NCBI GenBank assembly: GCA_003008705.1 | Contig: PDUO01000011.1 | Location: 673,956 to 737,955 of the forward strand | DNA from: Pezicula radicicola | Lineage: Eukaryota > Ascomycota > Leotiomycetes > Helotiales > Dermateaceae | DNA: 64,000 nt | Reading direction: 5' to 3' | Shown: one piece after another, positions 21,922 to 34,406 of the stretch | Position numbering within the stretch: position 1 is the stretch's first letter | Layout of the letters: the number at the start of each line of letters is the position of its first letter | The notes under the pieces: generated by a model | Databases searched by the model: none | The model's input: the letters and a program-made list of their open reading frames with translations, nothing else | Told to the model about the DNA's origin: nothing | Position numbers and translations under genes: made by a program

Positions 21922-24900
21922 GCCGTCACTCTATCGGAGGCGCAACTGCAATCGAGGGTAGCAAACGCCAAAAGGAATGTGAAGGTTCTCGCAACGAACA
22001 GACAAGACGACGGACGGGAGAGAAAGCTGGGGAAGGAGTAATTGGCCAAGAAGGCGGCGGACAGTGGCTGCTCATTCGTTCATAGGAGGACAAAGAGCTT
22101 GACAGAGGCAGATTCCCAGCAGATTCCTTGGTCTTGGCCGCCCCGATGAGGTTTAACGTGGTCATCGTAGCGATAGGGGTATCCAATGGGAGGAGATCCA
22201 AGGACCAGAGGGGGGGCTAGAGGGGGAGCCACAAGCCAAAGGAGGGGATCAACGGCCGCCGGCAGGTGCACAGAGGCCTATTTTCCATTTCTTTTCCAAT
22301 TTCCATATTTATTATTATTTCCATGACCGTTTTCGCATGCGTGGCGCGTGACTTTTTGGGCTCATTTTGTGGGACGGAGATAGTGGACGGGACCCAGAGA
22401 GGCAGTTTGGGAAGATAGAGATAGAGAGGGGCGAATGAGCCACAACCTGTCGTCGCAAGCGTTCCAAACTTCTACACGACAGGACCACGAATCTACAGTA
22501 AAGCCGAAAGAAGCGAGCGTTCAAGGTCTCTCTTTCAAGTCTTGATTATTATTATTATTCAGGCCTTGATCCAATCAAGGTCGGTGGTGTCCAAAAAGGT
22601 GAGGTGGTGAGGTGGTGAATCTCGTCTCAAGCCTAAAGCACCTAGTTCAAGTCATCCTTCGCGTCTGTATTTTTTATCTTCAGCCCCGCCGGTGTCAAGT
22701 GTCAGGTGTCTCAACGCCAAGTTGTGTGTCGAGACGCGAAAGACGAGTACCGCCCGAAGGATCTCTCTTTTCCTTTCTTTCCCTTCTCCAGGTGTCTTCA
22801 GGAGAGGGGAAAAGGGAGAGAGGGAGACAGAGAAAAAGAGAGAGAGAGAGAGAGAGGCAGAGACAGAGAGATAGGAGGACTCAGAGGACAGCGCTACAAA
22901 TTTGGCTAGTTGTCATGGTCGCTTTTACATGTTGTTTACACACTCATTTTACCCCTGAAAGCGGGTGGTTAGGTCGTGCCTTAGCACGGATTAGCCGGAA
23001 GCTTGGGAATACAGGCTCACCACTCAGGGTCGAGTACGGTAGTAATCCTCGACCACTCTCCCTTGCATGAAATAATGCGAATCAACGGATGAACAGCAGC
23101 ATAAAGGCATTATTCGCTACTGTGCTCCGATGGAAATTGGATGGCCATATTTAAGCAGCTTTACGCCCGCGACTACTGCGCACTAAATCGTGGTAGAGAG
23201 CAGAAATCTCAGTTTCAGCTGCAAAGCCTTCCAGCGCCTTGGTCCTTTGTTCTTCTCCATTGCCCTCTCTCAGATGCTTGCAAGACCTACAAGCCGAGTC
23301 AGGAACCCGAACGTGTCTGACGGGAAGTTAATATATACACGTGACACACACGCACTCAAGATCCGTCATTGCCAGTTTAGCGCAATCAAGGGCATTTTAG
23401 CCGCCACACCTTATCTCGACGGTCCAGGATCAATTCACCAATTTCCTTGCTTTTCCTTATCAATTTACCACCCCAAGGACTGCACAATATTACTGGCTCG
23501 ACGAGCATATTGTTGTGCACAGTCCTACTTTTTCCTACAGGAGGACTCCACCGCCTCTGCCACGCCCATTGCAGATTGTGAAGCTTCTCGAAGACACGAG
23601 AAACCGGAGTGGGCATGGTGTTTTGGACACGAGCGCAGCATGGGCCAATCTACCAAATTTGCCTGCGACGTCGCTTGGCTCAGATGTGAAAATAAATGTG
23701 CACACGAGCTGGGACGAGCTTCCTGTCCCAATGCCCAGTGCCCCCTATCCTGTAGCCCCACTACTGCAGCGTGACAGGGCCCTGGGTAGCACCGTACAGT
23801 AGCAATCTGCGCCGCGGTGCCTTTCCTGACTAATAATCGGCCACCAGGAACCTGACAAGCGGGATGACGATCATACGTTCGAGGCTTAGAGTAGATATCC
23901 CGCAGCTTGGATGCCCTCTCATTCGCTGGTCTGCACGCCTCTGCATGGAGCCCTGGCTTCATCACCAACCACCATCAGCCACTAATCATCAGACTTCCCC
24001 TCCAATGACATTAGGTCGTTGAGACTCCATAACAAAAAACAACCACAGCGTCCACCCGTTCCAGCCTCGAATCCAGCCAGGTCCACCGCAGTATTTGGCC
24101 ATGTTTGTCCTCAGTCTTCTGAGTCCTGCGTGTACCGACACCCACCTGATGACGATAATTAAGCAATAGTCTACGGAAGCATTGCGCATCTTCAATGATC
24201 AATCATGGCTGATGCCAGGTGGACGCGTTTTCCATGCTCTATTCAGTTGACTTTGTATTGACAGATTCTGCGCCAGGAACCATCATTGCTACTGTAGAAC
24301 TTCCCAATAACGTAAAATTCGATGACCCTGACTCCTTCGTAAACTCTTGAAGTTTGTGCCAACCAACGTCCCGTTCACAAGGCGGCGCTAGGGTACTTTT
24401 ACCATGCACCAGGAACACAGGCTTCATTCGTACAGGAACTGTGTAACTTCTTTGTCATTGGCTTTCGAAGCCAGCCGAGCCCAGCAAAAGCGCTTCCCCC
24501 CACACGTTTTATGGAGATGTTAGCAGAATACGACCATAATAACATTGATATCCTGGGAAGACATAGAGAGGTAATCAGAAATACGAAGAGGCGTTAGAGA
24601 GCGCCTACAACGAAGTAATATGCCTATGAGATGTTCAACTTTTTGCTGACCATTGCGATTATCCGAACTGACTCCGGCGAGCAGCCGGGCAAGCGGTATA
24701 GGGGAAGGTTGTTCTCGGCTCGCCAATCAATGACTGACACTCTTGCAAATGTAAAGTACTTAGCCGTCGTACATTTTCTAACAGCCTCTGAGCACCTCGT
24801 CGCACGGCCGACTGGCGCCCCCGTCGCTTCATCAAACTAGATGCTCTTCAGGACGGTAAGGCGTTCCCCTGAATCCATAGGGCAGACAGCCACTTCAAAT

Positions 24901-25592
24901 CCTTCGGGGACGCACTCCTTTATGTTTCTTTTCACGAAGTGCGTCGCTCGTTTAAAAACTGCCCCCCCTCCTGGACACCCCTGTCCGCCAGTCGCTATGA
25001 TGGACCTGCATGGATTTATGGAAGTCCTCCCGTATCCAAAAATACGCCTTGGTCCTCTTCGGGTCTGTAATTTACTCCTTCAAGCATAGCTTCACTGGTG
25101 ACAGTGGGGTTTTAAGCTCAGGCAACACTTGGCCTACAAGCAGCAGTAGGGGATGCTGATCTCAGCTTGAGTACGATCTTGTTTTACGGGGGTGTAACTT
25201 CATCAACCGCTTGCCTTGCTTCAGCCTCCTCCTTCCTTTCCTCTCTCTCTTTCTCTCTCTCTTCCTGCTCACCATCGCGTTGCTCTTTCACCTCTACAGC
25301 ATCTTGTCCTCTGTATCCTCAGTTGATACCCACGTTCGTTACTCGTTCACACTACCTGCCTTTTTTACGTGGAACCGCGACCCATAATCCACGACACGAC
25401 ACAATCCTCCGTCCATACGTGACACTAATAATATTGGACGAGCAAAGTTTGCTGGATATCAGAGGAGCAACAACAACACAACGACGACATACTTACGGCC
25501 GGGAACGACGCTCTTTTGGCTGAATTGGCACGGGTTGAGCGACCAATGTGTTGATTTGGCATATTGAGCCGCTTTTCCGCCATTTCGTTACG
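21922..25592. promoter_or_regulatory. Shared 3.7-kb upstream region between the amylase-like and ags genes
   Basis: The two genes are divergently transcribed and this is all that separates them. A GA-rich run at about 22800-22875 is a CT tract when read in the direction of the amylase-like gene, and a CT tract at about 25230-25270 precedes ags. Such tracts often mark fungal core promoters. ORFs of up to 194 codons (for example 23190-23774) show no known domain and no splice continuity, so I treat them as chance. The length is unusual and would allow long 5' leaders or a non-coding transcript. Confidence 0.5.
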
Positions 25593-28500
25593 ATGTTCGG
25601 GTTTTCAGGAGTTCTTGTTCTGCTAGGCATATGGAATACACGGGTTACGGCGCTCCGTTATGATCCCGAGTTTGTTGGGTATAATTTAAACACGAATGAG
25701 ACTGCAACTAATGTTCTCGATTATTCTGGCGCATGGGAAGGCGTAAGTCTTGCCTTTGAGCCTTTTCCTTTCCCCGATTGATTGTGAAAAGGTCAATGGA
25801 TATCTTTGGCATTTCTAGAAGGCTAACAAGATTTCCTTTTGCAGCACACATACACGAAATCCCCAGACGACTGGCGCTTTCCATTCTACTCCCTATTCTT
25901 AGACAAATGGGTCAATGGGGACCCATCGAATGATGATATCAACGGGACGCTGTTCGAGCATGATGTCATGCAAACACAGCTCCGTCATGGTGGTGATCTC
26001 CAGGGTCTTCTAGACAGCTTGGACTATATTCAGGGAATGGGCGTAAAGGGCATTTATATCGCTGGAAGTCCTATGATCAATCAACCTTGGGGTGCCGATG
26101 CTTACTCACCATTGGACTTTTCTCTTCTGGACCAACATTTCGGAGACATTGATATGTGGAGAGAGGCCACCCAGGCCATTCATGATCGAGGGATGTATGT
26201 CATTCTGGATAACACCATGGCGACGATGGGAGATTTGATTGCCTTCGAGGGGTATCTCAACTCTTCGACCCCCTTTCAACTTACAGAGCACTACGTCCAA
26301 TGGCGTGATCCTCAGCGACGATACCTGGATTTCGAATTCAATAACAAATACAACGAGACTTGCAATTATCCAAGATTCTGGCTCGAGACAGGATATACGG
26401 TCAAGGCTGATGTTACCGACAAGATGGTTGGTTGTTACGATTCGGATTTTGATCAATATGGAGACACTGAAGCTTTTGGTGTTTTCCCCGATTGGCAACG
26501 TCAATTGTCCAAATTCGCCTCCGTGCAGGATCGTCTTCGAGAATGGATTCCATCCGTGCGGAACAAAATTGAGATGTTCGCCTGTTTAGTGATTTTGCAG
26601 CTTGACATTGACGGATTCCGCTTGGATAAGGCCACTCAAATCACTGTGGATGCCCTTGGAGATTTCAGTCACGCTGTAAGAGAATGTGCTCGCTCGGTTG
26701 GCAAAGAGAACTTCTTCATTCCTGGTGAAATCACTGGTGGTAACACCTTTGGAAGTATTTACGTCGGTCGTGGCCGTCAGCCAGATATGTTACCTACCGA
26801 TGTAGATGACGCGGTCCAGATGACTTCGAACTCTAGTCTCACGTACTTTATCAGAGATCCTGACTATAGCGCACTGGATTCTGCCGCCTTTCATTACACC
26901 ATTTATCGTTCATTGACTCGTTTCCTTGGAATGGATGGAAATCTGGCTTCCGGTTATGATGCACCTTTAAACTGGGTGGATGCTTGGAACGATATGTTGC
27001 TTACAAACGATTATATTAACCCCAACACTGGCAAATTCGATCCCCGACACATGTACGGAACGGCAAATCAGGATGTGTTCAGATGGCCAGCTATCGCAAA
27101 TGGTACTCAGAAGCAGTTGCTTGGTACCTTCATTACCACCCTCCATATGCCAGGCATACCTCTGCTCCTATGGGGAGAGGAACAAGCTTTCTATGTGCTC
27201 GATAACACCGCAGCCAATTACATTTTCGGTCGTCAATCCATGTCAGCAGCTACGGCATGGCAAACCCACGGGTGCTATCAGCTTGGATCAGGCCAATTCT
27301 ACAACTTCCCCATTGATGCTGCAGCAACGGGCTGTAACGACGAGTGGAACAGTCGTGACCATCGGGATCCAACCGCACCAGTCAGGAACATTCTGAAAGC
27401 CATGTTCCAGATGCGGGACAATTATCCATCTCTAAAAGACGGTTGGTTTTTGCAGCAACTGTCGAACTTGACCCATGACATCCTACTTCCGGGTTCTGGT
27501 ACCACGGCCACTGAAACTGGTCTCTGGAGTACAGTGAGAAGCGGATTCGACCAGATTCAGGACTTGTCAGGTACCGGACAAGGCAACCAATCTGTCTGGC
27601 TCGTTTACCACAATGGTAACAAGACGATTACTTATGATTTTGATTGCACAAACAACGATACCGCGCTCATCGCTCCATTTGACTCGGGAACGACAGTCAG
27701 GAACCTTTTCTACCCTTACGAAACAGTAACGTTAGTGGCAAGTGCTGCAAAGCTCGCTATTGTTAATCAGACTGGCTTCAATGGTTGCTTAGCCTCGTTA
27801 GACATGGCTCCTTGGGAATACAAGGCTTACGTACCAGAAGACACATGGGTAGGTCCTGGACCCATGCTCACCAAGTTTATTCCTGGACACGATGTGAGTG
27901 TCCAATCAGCCGTGGCCCCGGGAGAACAGGAGAACATTGCTATCGAGTTCCATTACAGTGAGGAAATGAGCTGCTCCGACCTTACGTCCAAGATGACAAT
28001 CGAGTCGAACACTGAAGACGGTAAGGTTGCCACTATCGACGGCGATCCTGTGTGTGGGGTTGTTGATGCGGAGCCCGTTAGCTCGTTTGTCGGCTCGATC
28101 CCCACGACATGGAAATACCAGGCGAACCTAACAAACGTATCGAACGGTGTTCACCGCATTACCCTGACAAACGTCTCTACCAATGCTGGGAATACAACTA
28201 CAAATTCCGTAGATAAATTGCTGTTCCGTGTTGGGCAGGTAGACAATCCGATCATCTTCCCTCGCCAAGCGAACTATACTCTTGAACTTCTTCATCAAGA
28301 TACAGACGGGTCGCTGTACATTAGTCACAAAGCCGCAGGTGCAGATCAATTCCGGTACTCATTGAACTGGGGCACTACCTATTCTAATTGGACAACATAT
28401 GCTGGAGGAAATTTTACCCTTACCAAACAGCCCTGGAGTGGTACAAAAAGACAAGAATGGAGTAGCGAGCATGTTATCGTTCAGTATTACAGCAACATGA

Positions 28501-31500
28501 CTGGCAGCAGTTCCTTTATCCAGCATGGAGATCTCAAGTCTACTACCACGGAGCGCCGCTTTCCTCATCTGTTCGCCCATGGCCCATTCAATTTGTACGG
28601 ATATGATGCAGGACTTGCCAACAAATTCACGAAGAACGCCGTAACTGGACTTTGGGAATATTATTTTATGACTGAATGGCCTGGTGGTGAGTATCCAATA
28701 TTTTTTTATGACCAATTTGCTAATAAACCATGTGTAGTATTCCAAGTCAATGTCTGGGGAATGAACCCTGACGGAGAACCGGACAAAAGTTTCATCCTCG
28801 GAGATGTGGACTACGATGGAATTCTTGATCGTATGCCGCCATCCTCCTTGTCAACCACTTTGATCAACCATACTATTACAGACACTCAGGCAACTAATTA
28901 CGGCGACTTCATTTATCCGCCATCTCCATATCTAGGTTACAAGGTTACCATCAATGACGGTGACTATTCTTACAGCTTGATACCGTACGGAAGTCGTACA
29001 CACCAGATGATTCTGGCCTTCCTGATTATGATTGTGCCAGTGGTTACTGGTGGTTTGAGTATTTGGGCTTTCATGAAGTCCTTCTATGCAGTCAAGTTCA
29101 ACCAAGTGGGTATTTCTGACAAGCACCACTTCATCCCACTCGCACTCCGTAGAAAACTCAAGCGCCAAGAAAGAGGGGAGAAGGATAGGCCGCTCAGTCC
29201 TAACCCCATCATGATGCATGATAATCCTTCTGCAATCGGAGTCAGCCAAGATGCTGGTGGAGCTGGTCGCCGAGCTGTGCTGATTGCTACTATGGAGTAC
29301 GACATCGAAGATTGGGAGATCAAGATTAAGATTGGTGGTCTTGGAGTCATGGCACAGTTGATGGGAAAGAACTTGGGTCATCAGGATCTCATCTGGGTTG
29401 TGCCTTGTGTTGGAGGCATTGACTACCCTATTGATCAACAAGCCGAGCCTATGGACGTTACAATTCTTGGAAAGCCTTACGAGATTCAGGTTCAATATCA
29501 CACACTGCGAAATATCACCTACGTTCTTCTCGATGCGCCTGTCTTCCGAGCACAATCCAAGTCGGAGCCTTACCCAGCTCGTATGGATGATTTGGACTCT
29601 GCTGTCTACTATTCCGCCTGGAACCAGTGTATTGCATTGGCTATCCAGCGCTTCCCGATTGACTTGTACCATATTAACGATTACCACGGAGCAGTGGCTC
29701 CCCTCCATCTCCTTCCAGGCACCATCCCTTGTTGTTTGTCTCTCCACAATGCCGAGTTTCAGGGTCTGTGGCCAATGCGAACCAAGAAAGAACGACAGGA
29801 AGTGTGTGCAGTCTACAACTTGTCTGAAGAGACTGTTGCCAAGTATGTCCAATTCGGTGACGTTTTCAATTTGCTCCATGCTGCAAGTTCATATCTCAGA
29901 GTGCATCAGAAGGGATTCGGAGCTGTCGGTGTCAGTAAGAAGTACGGAAAGCGTTCCTGGGCTCGTTACCCTATTTTCTGGGGTCTTAGCAAAATTGGAA
30001 ACTTGCCCAACCCGGATCCTTCAGATACTGGAGAGTGGACTGGGGAGCAAGTCAAGGAGAAGACTGTGGTCAACCAGGATTTCGAAAGTGGTCGTGCCGA
30101 ACTCAAGAGGCAAGCGCAGGAGTGGGCTGGCCTTGAGCAGAATCCAAAAGCTGACTTACTTGTGTTCGTCGGTCGATGGTCGATGCAGAAAGGTATCGAT
30201 CTCATTGCTGATGTGATGCCTGCTGTTTTAGAGGAGAACCCCAACGTACAACTGATCTGCGTCGGACCGGTCATTGATCTGTATGGTAAATTTGCGGCAC
30301 TAAAACTCGACGTCATGATGAAAAAGTACAAGGGCCGTGTTTTTAGCAAACCGGAGTTCACAGCTCTTCCTCCCTTTATTTTCTCTGGAGCCGAGTTCGC
30401 TCTTATCCCATCTAGAGATGAACCTTTCGGTCTCGTGGCCGTCGAGTTTGGAAGAAAGGGTGCTCTTGGTATCGGAGCAAGAGTCGGTGGTCTTGGTCAG
30501 ATGCCAGGTTGGTGGTTTACCGTTGAATCGACGACAACAACCCATATGCTGCATCAATTCAAGATGGCAATCAAGGAAGCGCTCGCATCAAAATTAGAGA
30601 CGAGACAAATTATGAGAGCAAGAAGTGCCAAGCAACGATTCCCTGTCGCACAATGGGTGAACGATCTTGAGACGTTACAAAGTAAAGCCATCAGGATTCA
30701 TCACAAAGAGGAAGGAAAGGCATCTGGACGTCCATCCTCGAGGGGCAATGATTCAAGATCATTGTTCGCTTCGAATAGACGGGTATCAAGATCAATGTTG
30801 GGCCAGAACGCCAATGCAAGTGAATCCCAGCTTGATGTGTCTACTATAGGCAACAGCACAAGACCGTCCAGTCCATCAGGCACGATTGGCACGATTGGAA
30901 ACACAGTTGAGCCAGCCTCTCCAGCGGCTGGCGGATTAAGCCGCAAACTCTCTCTCGGATACAGAGCAGGTCCAGGTCATCGTGTGATGAAGCGCGGACG
31001 TAATAACGGCAGCAATGCATCGTTATCAGGAGGCATGGGTGTTGTGCCCGAGTCTGTTTTTGATGAGGATCATGAAGACACCGATTTCGAAGACCGGACA
31101 ATGTCCATCTACGACGAATATGTCTTGTCGCCAGAAGATCTCGAGGCGGAACGAATGCGAGAACAACAACAACAGCAACAACAATTCCATGCCCAGAGTC
31201 CTGGGTTAGGAGGTAGTTTACTATCCCCGCACACCAATTCTTTCGCCGCAAATTCGCCTCGGCAGTCTTTCGCCAGCTCGCCACGGGTAACGCAGAGAAT
31301 GCTTGCTGGTGGCCAGGCAGAGAATGACTATTCCCTTCCCGCTCCTCTTCGAAATCCTGCTATCTATAGTGGACCACCTTCACCATCAGGCGAACAATCA
31401 CCCTCGGCCGATGATGTTCTATTACCCCCAACAATTTTCGGTTCGGATCGCGATTCTCACAGAGCATCCATGCTGAGTTTGAGCTCCGTGGTAGGTGACA

Positions 31501-33182
31501 AGACTGATTTCAAGCTCCAGAAAGTAGATCCCTTCTTCACTGATACACAAGGTGAATACTTTGACGCGTTCGCTAAGTCTCTCGACACACTGAACGGAAA
31601 GAACAGTGAGAGTCAATTGTGTATTGAGGATTACTTGGTGAAGTCAGAAAAGAAGTGGTTCGACAGATTCCGTGATGCACGACTTGGCCGCCATTCCGCT
31701 ATTCCAACAAAGTCGGACATGGGATCAAGACGAGGAAGCCTGACAGACAGCTTCATGAATGAAACTATCGTTCACTCACGACAGAACTCAGATCACGATG
31801 GCCATAATGGAAGTCAGGGATCTGATAACGATCAGTTCTTGCTCGGAAAAGACTACAAACCCCCAACTGGTCTTCGCCTGGTCATGCAATACCGATTTGC
31901 GGATTGGCCAATGTACAGTTTCCTTCTTGCCTTCGGCCAAATTATCGCAGCCAACAGTTACCAAATCACACTTTTGAGTGGAACCGTTGGTCAAACTGCC
32001 GAGAAGCTTTACATTACAGCAACCATCTACCTTATTGGGTCGATACTTTGGTGGAATGTCTTCATCTACATGAAATCTATCTATGTCCTCTCAGTTCCAT
32101 TTTTCTTCTACGGTTTCGCCTTCTTCCTCCTTGGTATGGCACCATTCGTGTCTGGTGACGTTGGTAGAGGCTGGATTCAAAATGTCGCAACCGGTTTCTA
32201 CGCTGTAGCCGCCTCTAGTGGTTCAATCTTCTTCGCTCTAAACTTTGGTGACGAAGGAGGCTCTCCTGTGAAAGCCTGGGTTTTCCGAGCTTGTGTTATT
32301 CAAGGCACGCAACAGGTCTACAATGTGTGCTTATGGTGGTGGGGTGACTACCTCAACAAACGATCGGCTGATGGACTAGAGCCCTCTTTCACCACAGCAT
32401 CCACCAAGATGTCCATGGTTACCGTACCCGTTGCATTCTTCATCTGGGCCGTTGGAGTCGTCTGTTTCTTAGGTCTTCCCGACTACTACCGACAACGCCC
32501 CGGCAAAGTCCCCTCCTTCTATGCCTCTCTCTTCCGCAGGAAGATCGTCATGTGGTTCTTTGTCACAGTAATCATTCAAAACTTCTTCATGTCAACCCTC
32601 TATGGTCGCAACTGGCTCTATCTTTTCTCTTCCGACCACGCCAAAACGTGGCAGATTGTCCTCCTCATCATCCTCTTCTTCGGCGGCTTCTGGGCTGGCT
32701 TTTTATGGTTCTTTGGTGTCCTATCCAAGGATCATTCTTGGGTCCTCCCTATTTTCGCCATTGGTCTTGGTGCCCCTAGATGGTGCCAGATGCTGTGGTC
32801 TTGTACACCAATTGGTGCTTACGTACCTTGGGTCGGATCGCCGCTTGGCTCTGCCCTCTTTTCACGGTCTCTATGGCTATGGCTTGGTATGCTAGACGCT
32901 CTCCAAGGTGTCGGATTTGGAATGTTGCTACTGCAGACCCTTACACGTATCCATATCGCCTTCACGCTGATCGCTGCCCAAGTCATTGGTTCCATTGTTA
33001 CGATGATCGCGCGTGCCGGTGCGCCCGACAACGTAGGCCCCGGTGATGTGTTCCCCGATTTCAGCGTAGGGATAACTCCTGGAATCACGAAGCCTTGGTT
33101 CTGGGTCGGATTAGGCTGTCAACTATTGGTCTGTGTCGGCTTCTTCACTTTCTTCAGAAAGGAGCAATTGAGTAAGCCTTAG
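25593..33182 (+). CDS. ags: Cell-wall alpha-1,3-glucan synthase
   Basis: Three exons are read: 25593-25742, 25845-28686 and 28738-33182, giving about 2478 residues. Intron 2 is 51 nt and in frame, but removing it restores the family sequence GGVFQVNVWGMNPDG. The protein opens with a signal peptide (MFGFSGVLVLLGIWN). An extracellular GH13-type domain follows, with DIDGFRLDKA (nucleophile) near residue 315 and FIPGEITGG (acid). A membrane segment lies near 1085 (MILAFLIMIVPVVTGGLSIW). The cytosolic GT5 starch/glycogen-synthase-like domain starts near 1175, with KIKIGGLG for sugar-nucleotide binding and EPFGLVAVEFGRKG. Next comes a Ser- and Gln-rich linker, then a C-terminal block of about a dozen membrane helices from residue 2040. 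This three-part architecture is specific to fungal Ags enzymes, which polymerise and export wall alpha-1,3-glucan. All catalytic motifs appear intact. Confidence 0.97.
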
Positions 33183-33659
33183 TTTGCTAGTCAATCTGTT
33201 ATGAAAAGAAGAATTAATAGAGGGCGTCTGTTTTTGCAATTGGGAATGAAATGAATGGAGTAGTATTAAGTGTATTAGATAGAAAAGGGAGGAGTGGAGG
33301 GGTTTGAATATTTGGTGCGATCACCAAAAACATCTTTGGCTTTTTGTCTTGTGTTATTTAACACAAACTACGAAAGCGTACGCTCGTTTTCCTATGTACG
33401 TCGTTTTCAAAAGGAACGAAACTCCCAATATAGCTGGTGGGGTTGGCAGGCGTTCTTTTTGCTGCTTTGTTGTGTTTTTAGAAATAAATCATGTTTGTAT
33501 CTTGCGACCTGTAGAAATTTATGTCTTTGAAGTTATATCACTTCCCTTTTGTTCTTGAATTTGGTGATGCTTCTTCAGATGAATGAATATGAAAACCCCC
33601 TCATGCCACCTCTCTGACTAACCATCTTTAAACCTCACCACTATTACTCCCTCATACTA
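33183..33659. other. Intergenic between convergent genes
   Basis: This gap holds the 3' regions of ags and of the alpha/beta-barrel gene. AATAAATC near 33482 could serve as a polyadenylation signal for ags. Nothing else is recognised. Confidence 0.4.
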
Positions 33660-34406
33660 TTATTCCTCCTTACCACCATTACCATTACCATTACCATTAC
33701 CATTACCATTACCATTACCATTACCATTACCATTACCATTACCATTACCATTACCATCACTCACCCTCCATAACATCCTCTCCCTCTTCTCAACCCTCCC
33801 AATAACACTATTCCTCCATTCCGTCCCAATAGCCTTCTTATACTCCTCCGTTTCAAAACTCTTCATACTCTCCCATTCATGAATTGCTATCCATTTTGGT
33901 GGGGTTTCTTCCTTGTTGGGGCGCTCCTCGATAGAACTGGAACCTAAATCGGAACTGAAGGAGGTGGTGATGGAGGAGAAAGAGATAAGTTCTCCGCGTC
34001 TAGATCTTATCCAGCCTGGTATATGTTTGAAGAGTGGAATGTGTTCTTCTTCGTACCAGGCGTGGAGTTCTGAGGGGAGGAGGGTGGGGTTGGGTGTGAG
34101 GCTTACTAGGTGGAGGTTGGGGTTGGGGTTGGGGTTGGGATTGGGATTGGGGTTTGTGGTTATTGGGTTTGAGAAGGTGTTTATGGTGTTTGGAGGGATG
34201 GATATGTTGTAGAGGGTTAGATGAGTGTATGGGTTGGTGGTGTTTGGATCTGTGGTGATTGGGATGTAGTTGATTCCTTGGATGGGGTTTAGATGGGATA
34301 GGTGTTGGATTGATGATGATGTTTGTGTTGATCCTGATGAAGAAGAAGTGAGAATGAAGAGGAGGCCTGGTGTTACTTCTGATTCTTCTTGGACTGTCCC
34401 GGCCAT
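33660..34406 (-). CDS. Dimeric alpha/beta-barrel protein with two dipeptide expansions
   Basis: This is a single-exon ORF of 248 residues. The segment LHAWYEEEHIPLFKHIPGWI, with a later WIAIHEWESMKSFETEEYKK, is typical of small ferredoxin-like alpha/beta-barrel proteins (EthD/DUF1330-like) that often sit with oxidative or polyketide enzymes in fungi; the reaction is unknown. Two low-complexity runs are encoded by hexanucleotide repeats. One is an Asn-Pro run near residues 85-97 (GGGGTT/GGGATT on the plus strand at about 34112-34152). The other is a C-terminal Gly-Asn run near 217-244 (CCATTA repeats at about 33672-33756). The second forms nearly the whole tail, so its length probably varies between isolates. 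Confidence 0.7.
   Translation of the reverse strand: MAGTVQEESEVTPGLLFILTSSSSGSTQTSSSIQHLSHLNPIQGINYIPITTDPNTTNPYTHLTLYNISIPPNTINTFSNPITTNPNPNPNPNPNPNLHLVSLTPNPTLLPSELHAWYEEEHIPLFKHIPGWIRSRRGELISFSSITTSFSSDLGSSSIEERPNKEETPPKWIAIHEWESMKSFETEEYKKAIGTEWRNSVIGRVEKRERMLWRVSDGNGNGNGNGNGNGNGNGNGNGNGNGNGGKEE
33672..33756. repeat. CCATTA hexanucleotide microsatellite inside a coding region
   Basis: About thirteen near-perfect copies of a 6-bp unit encode alternating Gly and Asn at the C-terminus of the minus-strand gene. Because the unit is two codons long, slippage changes length without breaking the frame. Confidence 0.9.
34112..34155. repeat. GGGGTT/GGGATT hexanucleotide microsatellite inside a coding region
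   Basis: Seven or so copies of a 6-bp unit encode an Asn-Pro run in the minus-strand gene. The word TTGGGG resembles some telomere repeats, but the position inside an open frame and the mixed unit argue for ordinary coding slippage. Confidence 0.85.

Noticed and set aside
22612..23070. 152-codon ORF upstream of the amylase-like gene
   Set aside because: Its Arg/Glu-rich part comes from a GA microsatellite and the rest shows no domain, so it is treated as chance in a promoter region.
23190..23774. 194-codon ORF with Cys-rich end between the amylase-like and ags genes
   Set aside because: No signal peptide, domain or splice continuity was seen, and several overlapping frames are equally open. 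It is worth an RNA check only.
28932..29879. 315-codon ORF antisense to ags
   Set aside because: It lies entirely opposite conserved GT5 coding sequence and is a shadow of its codon bias.
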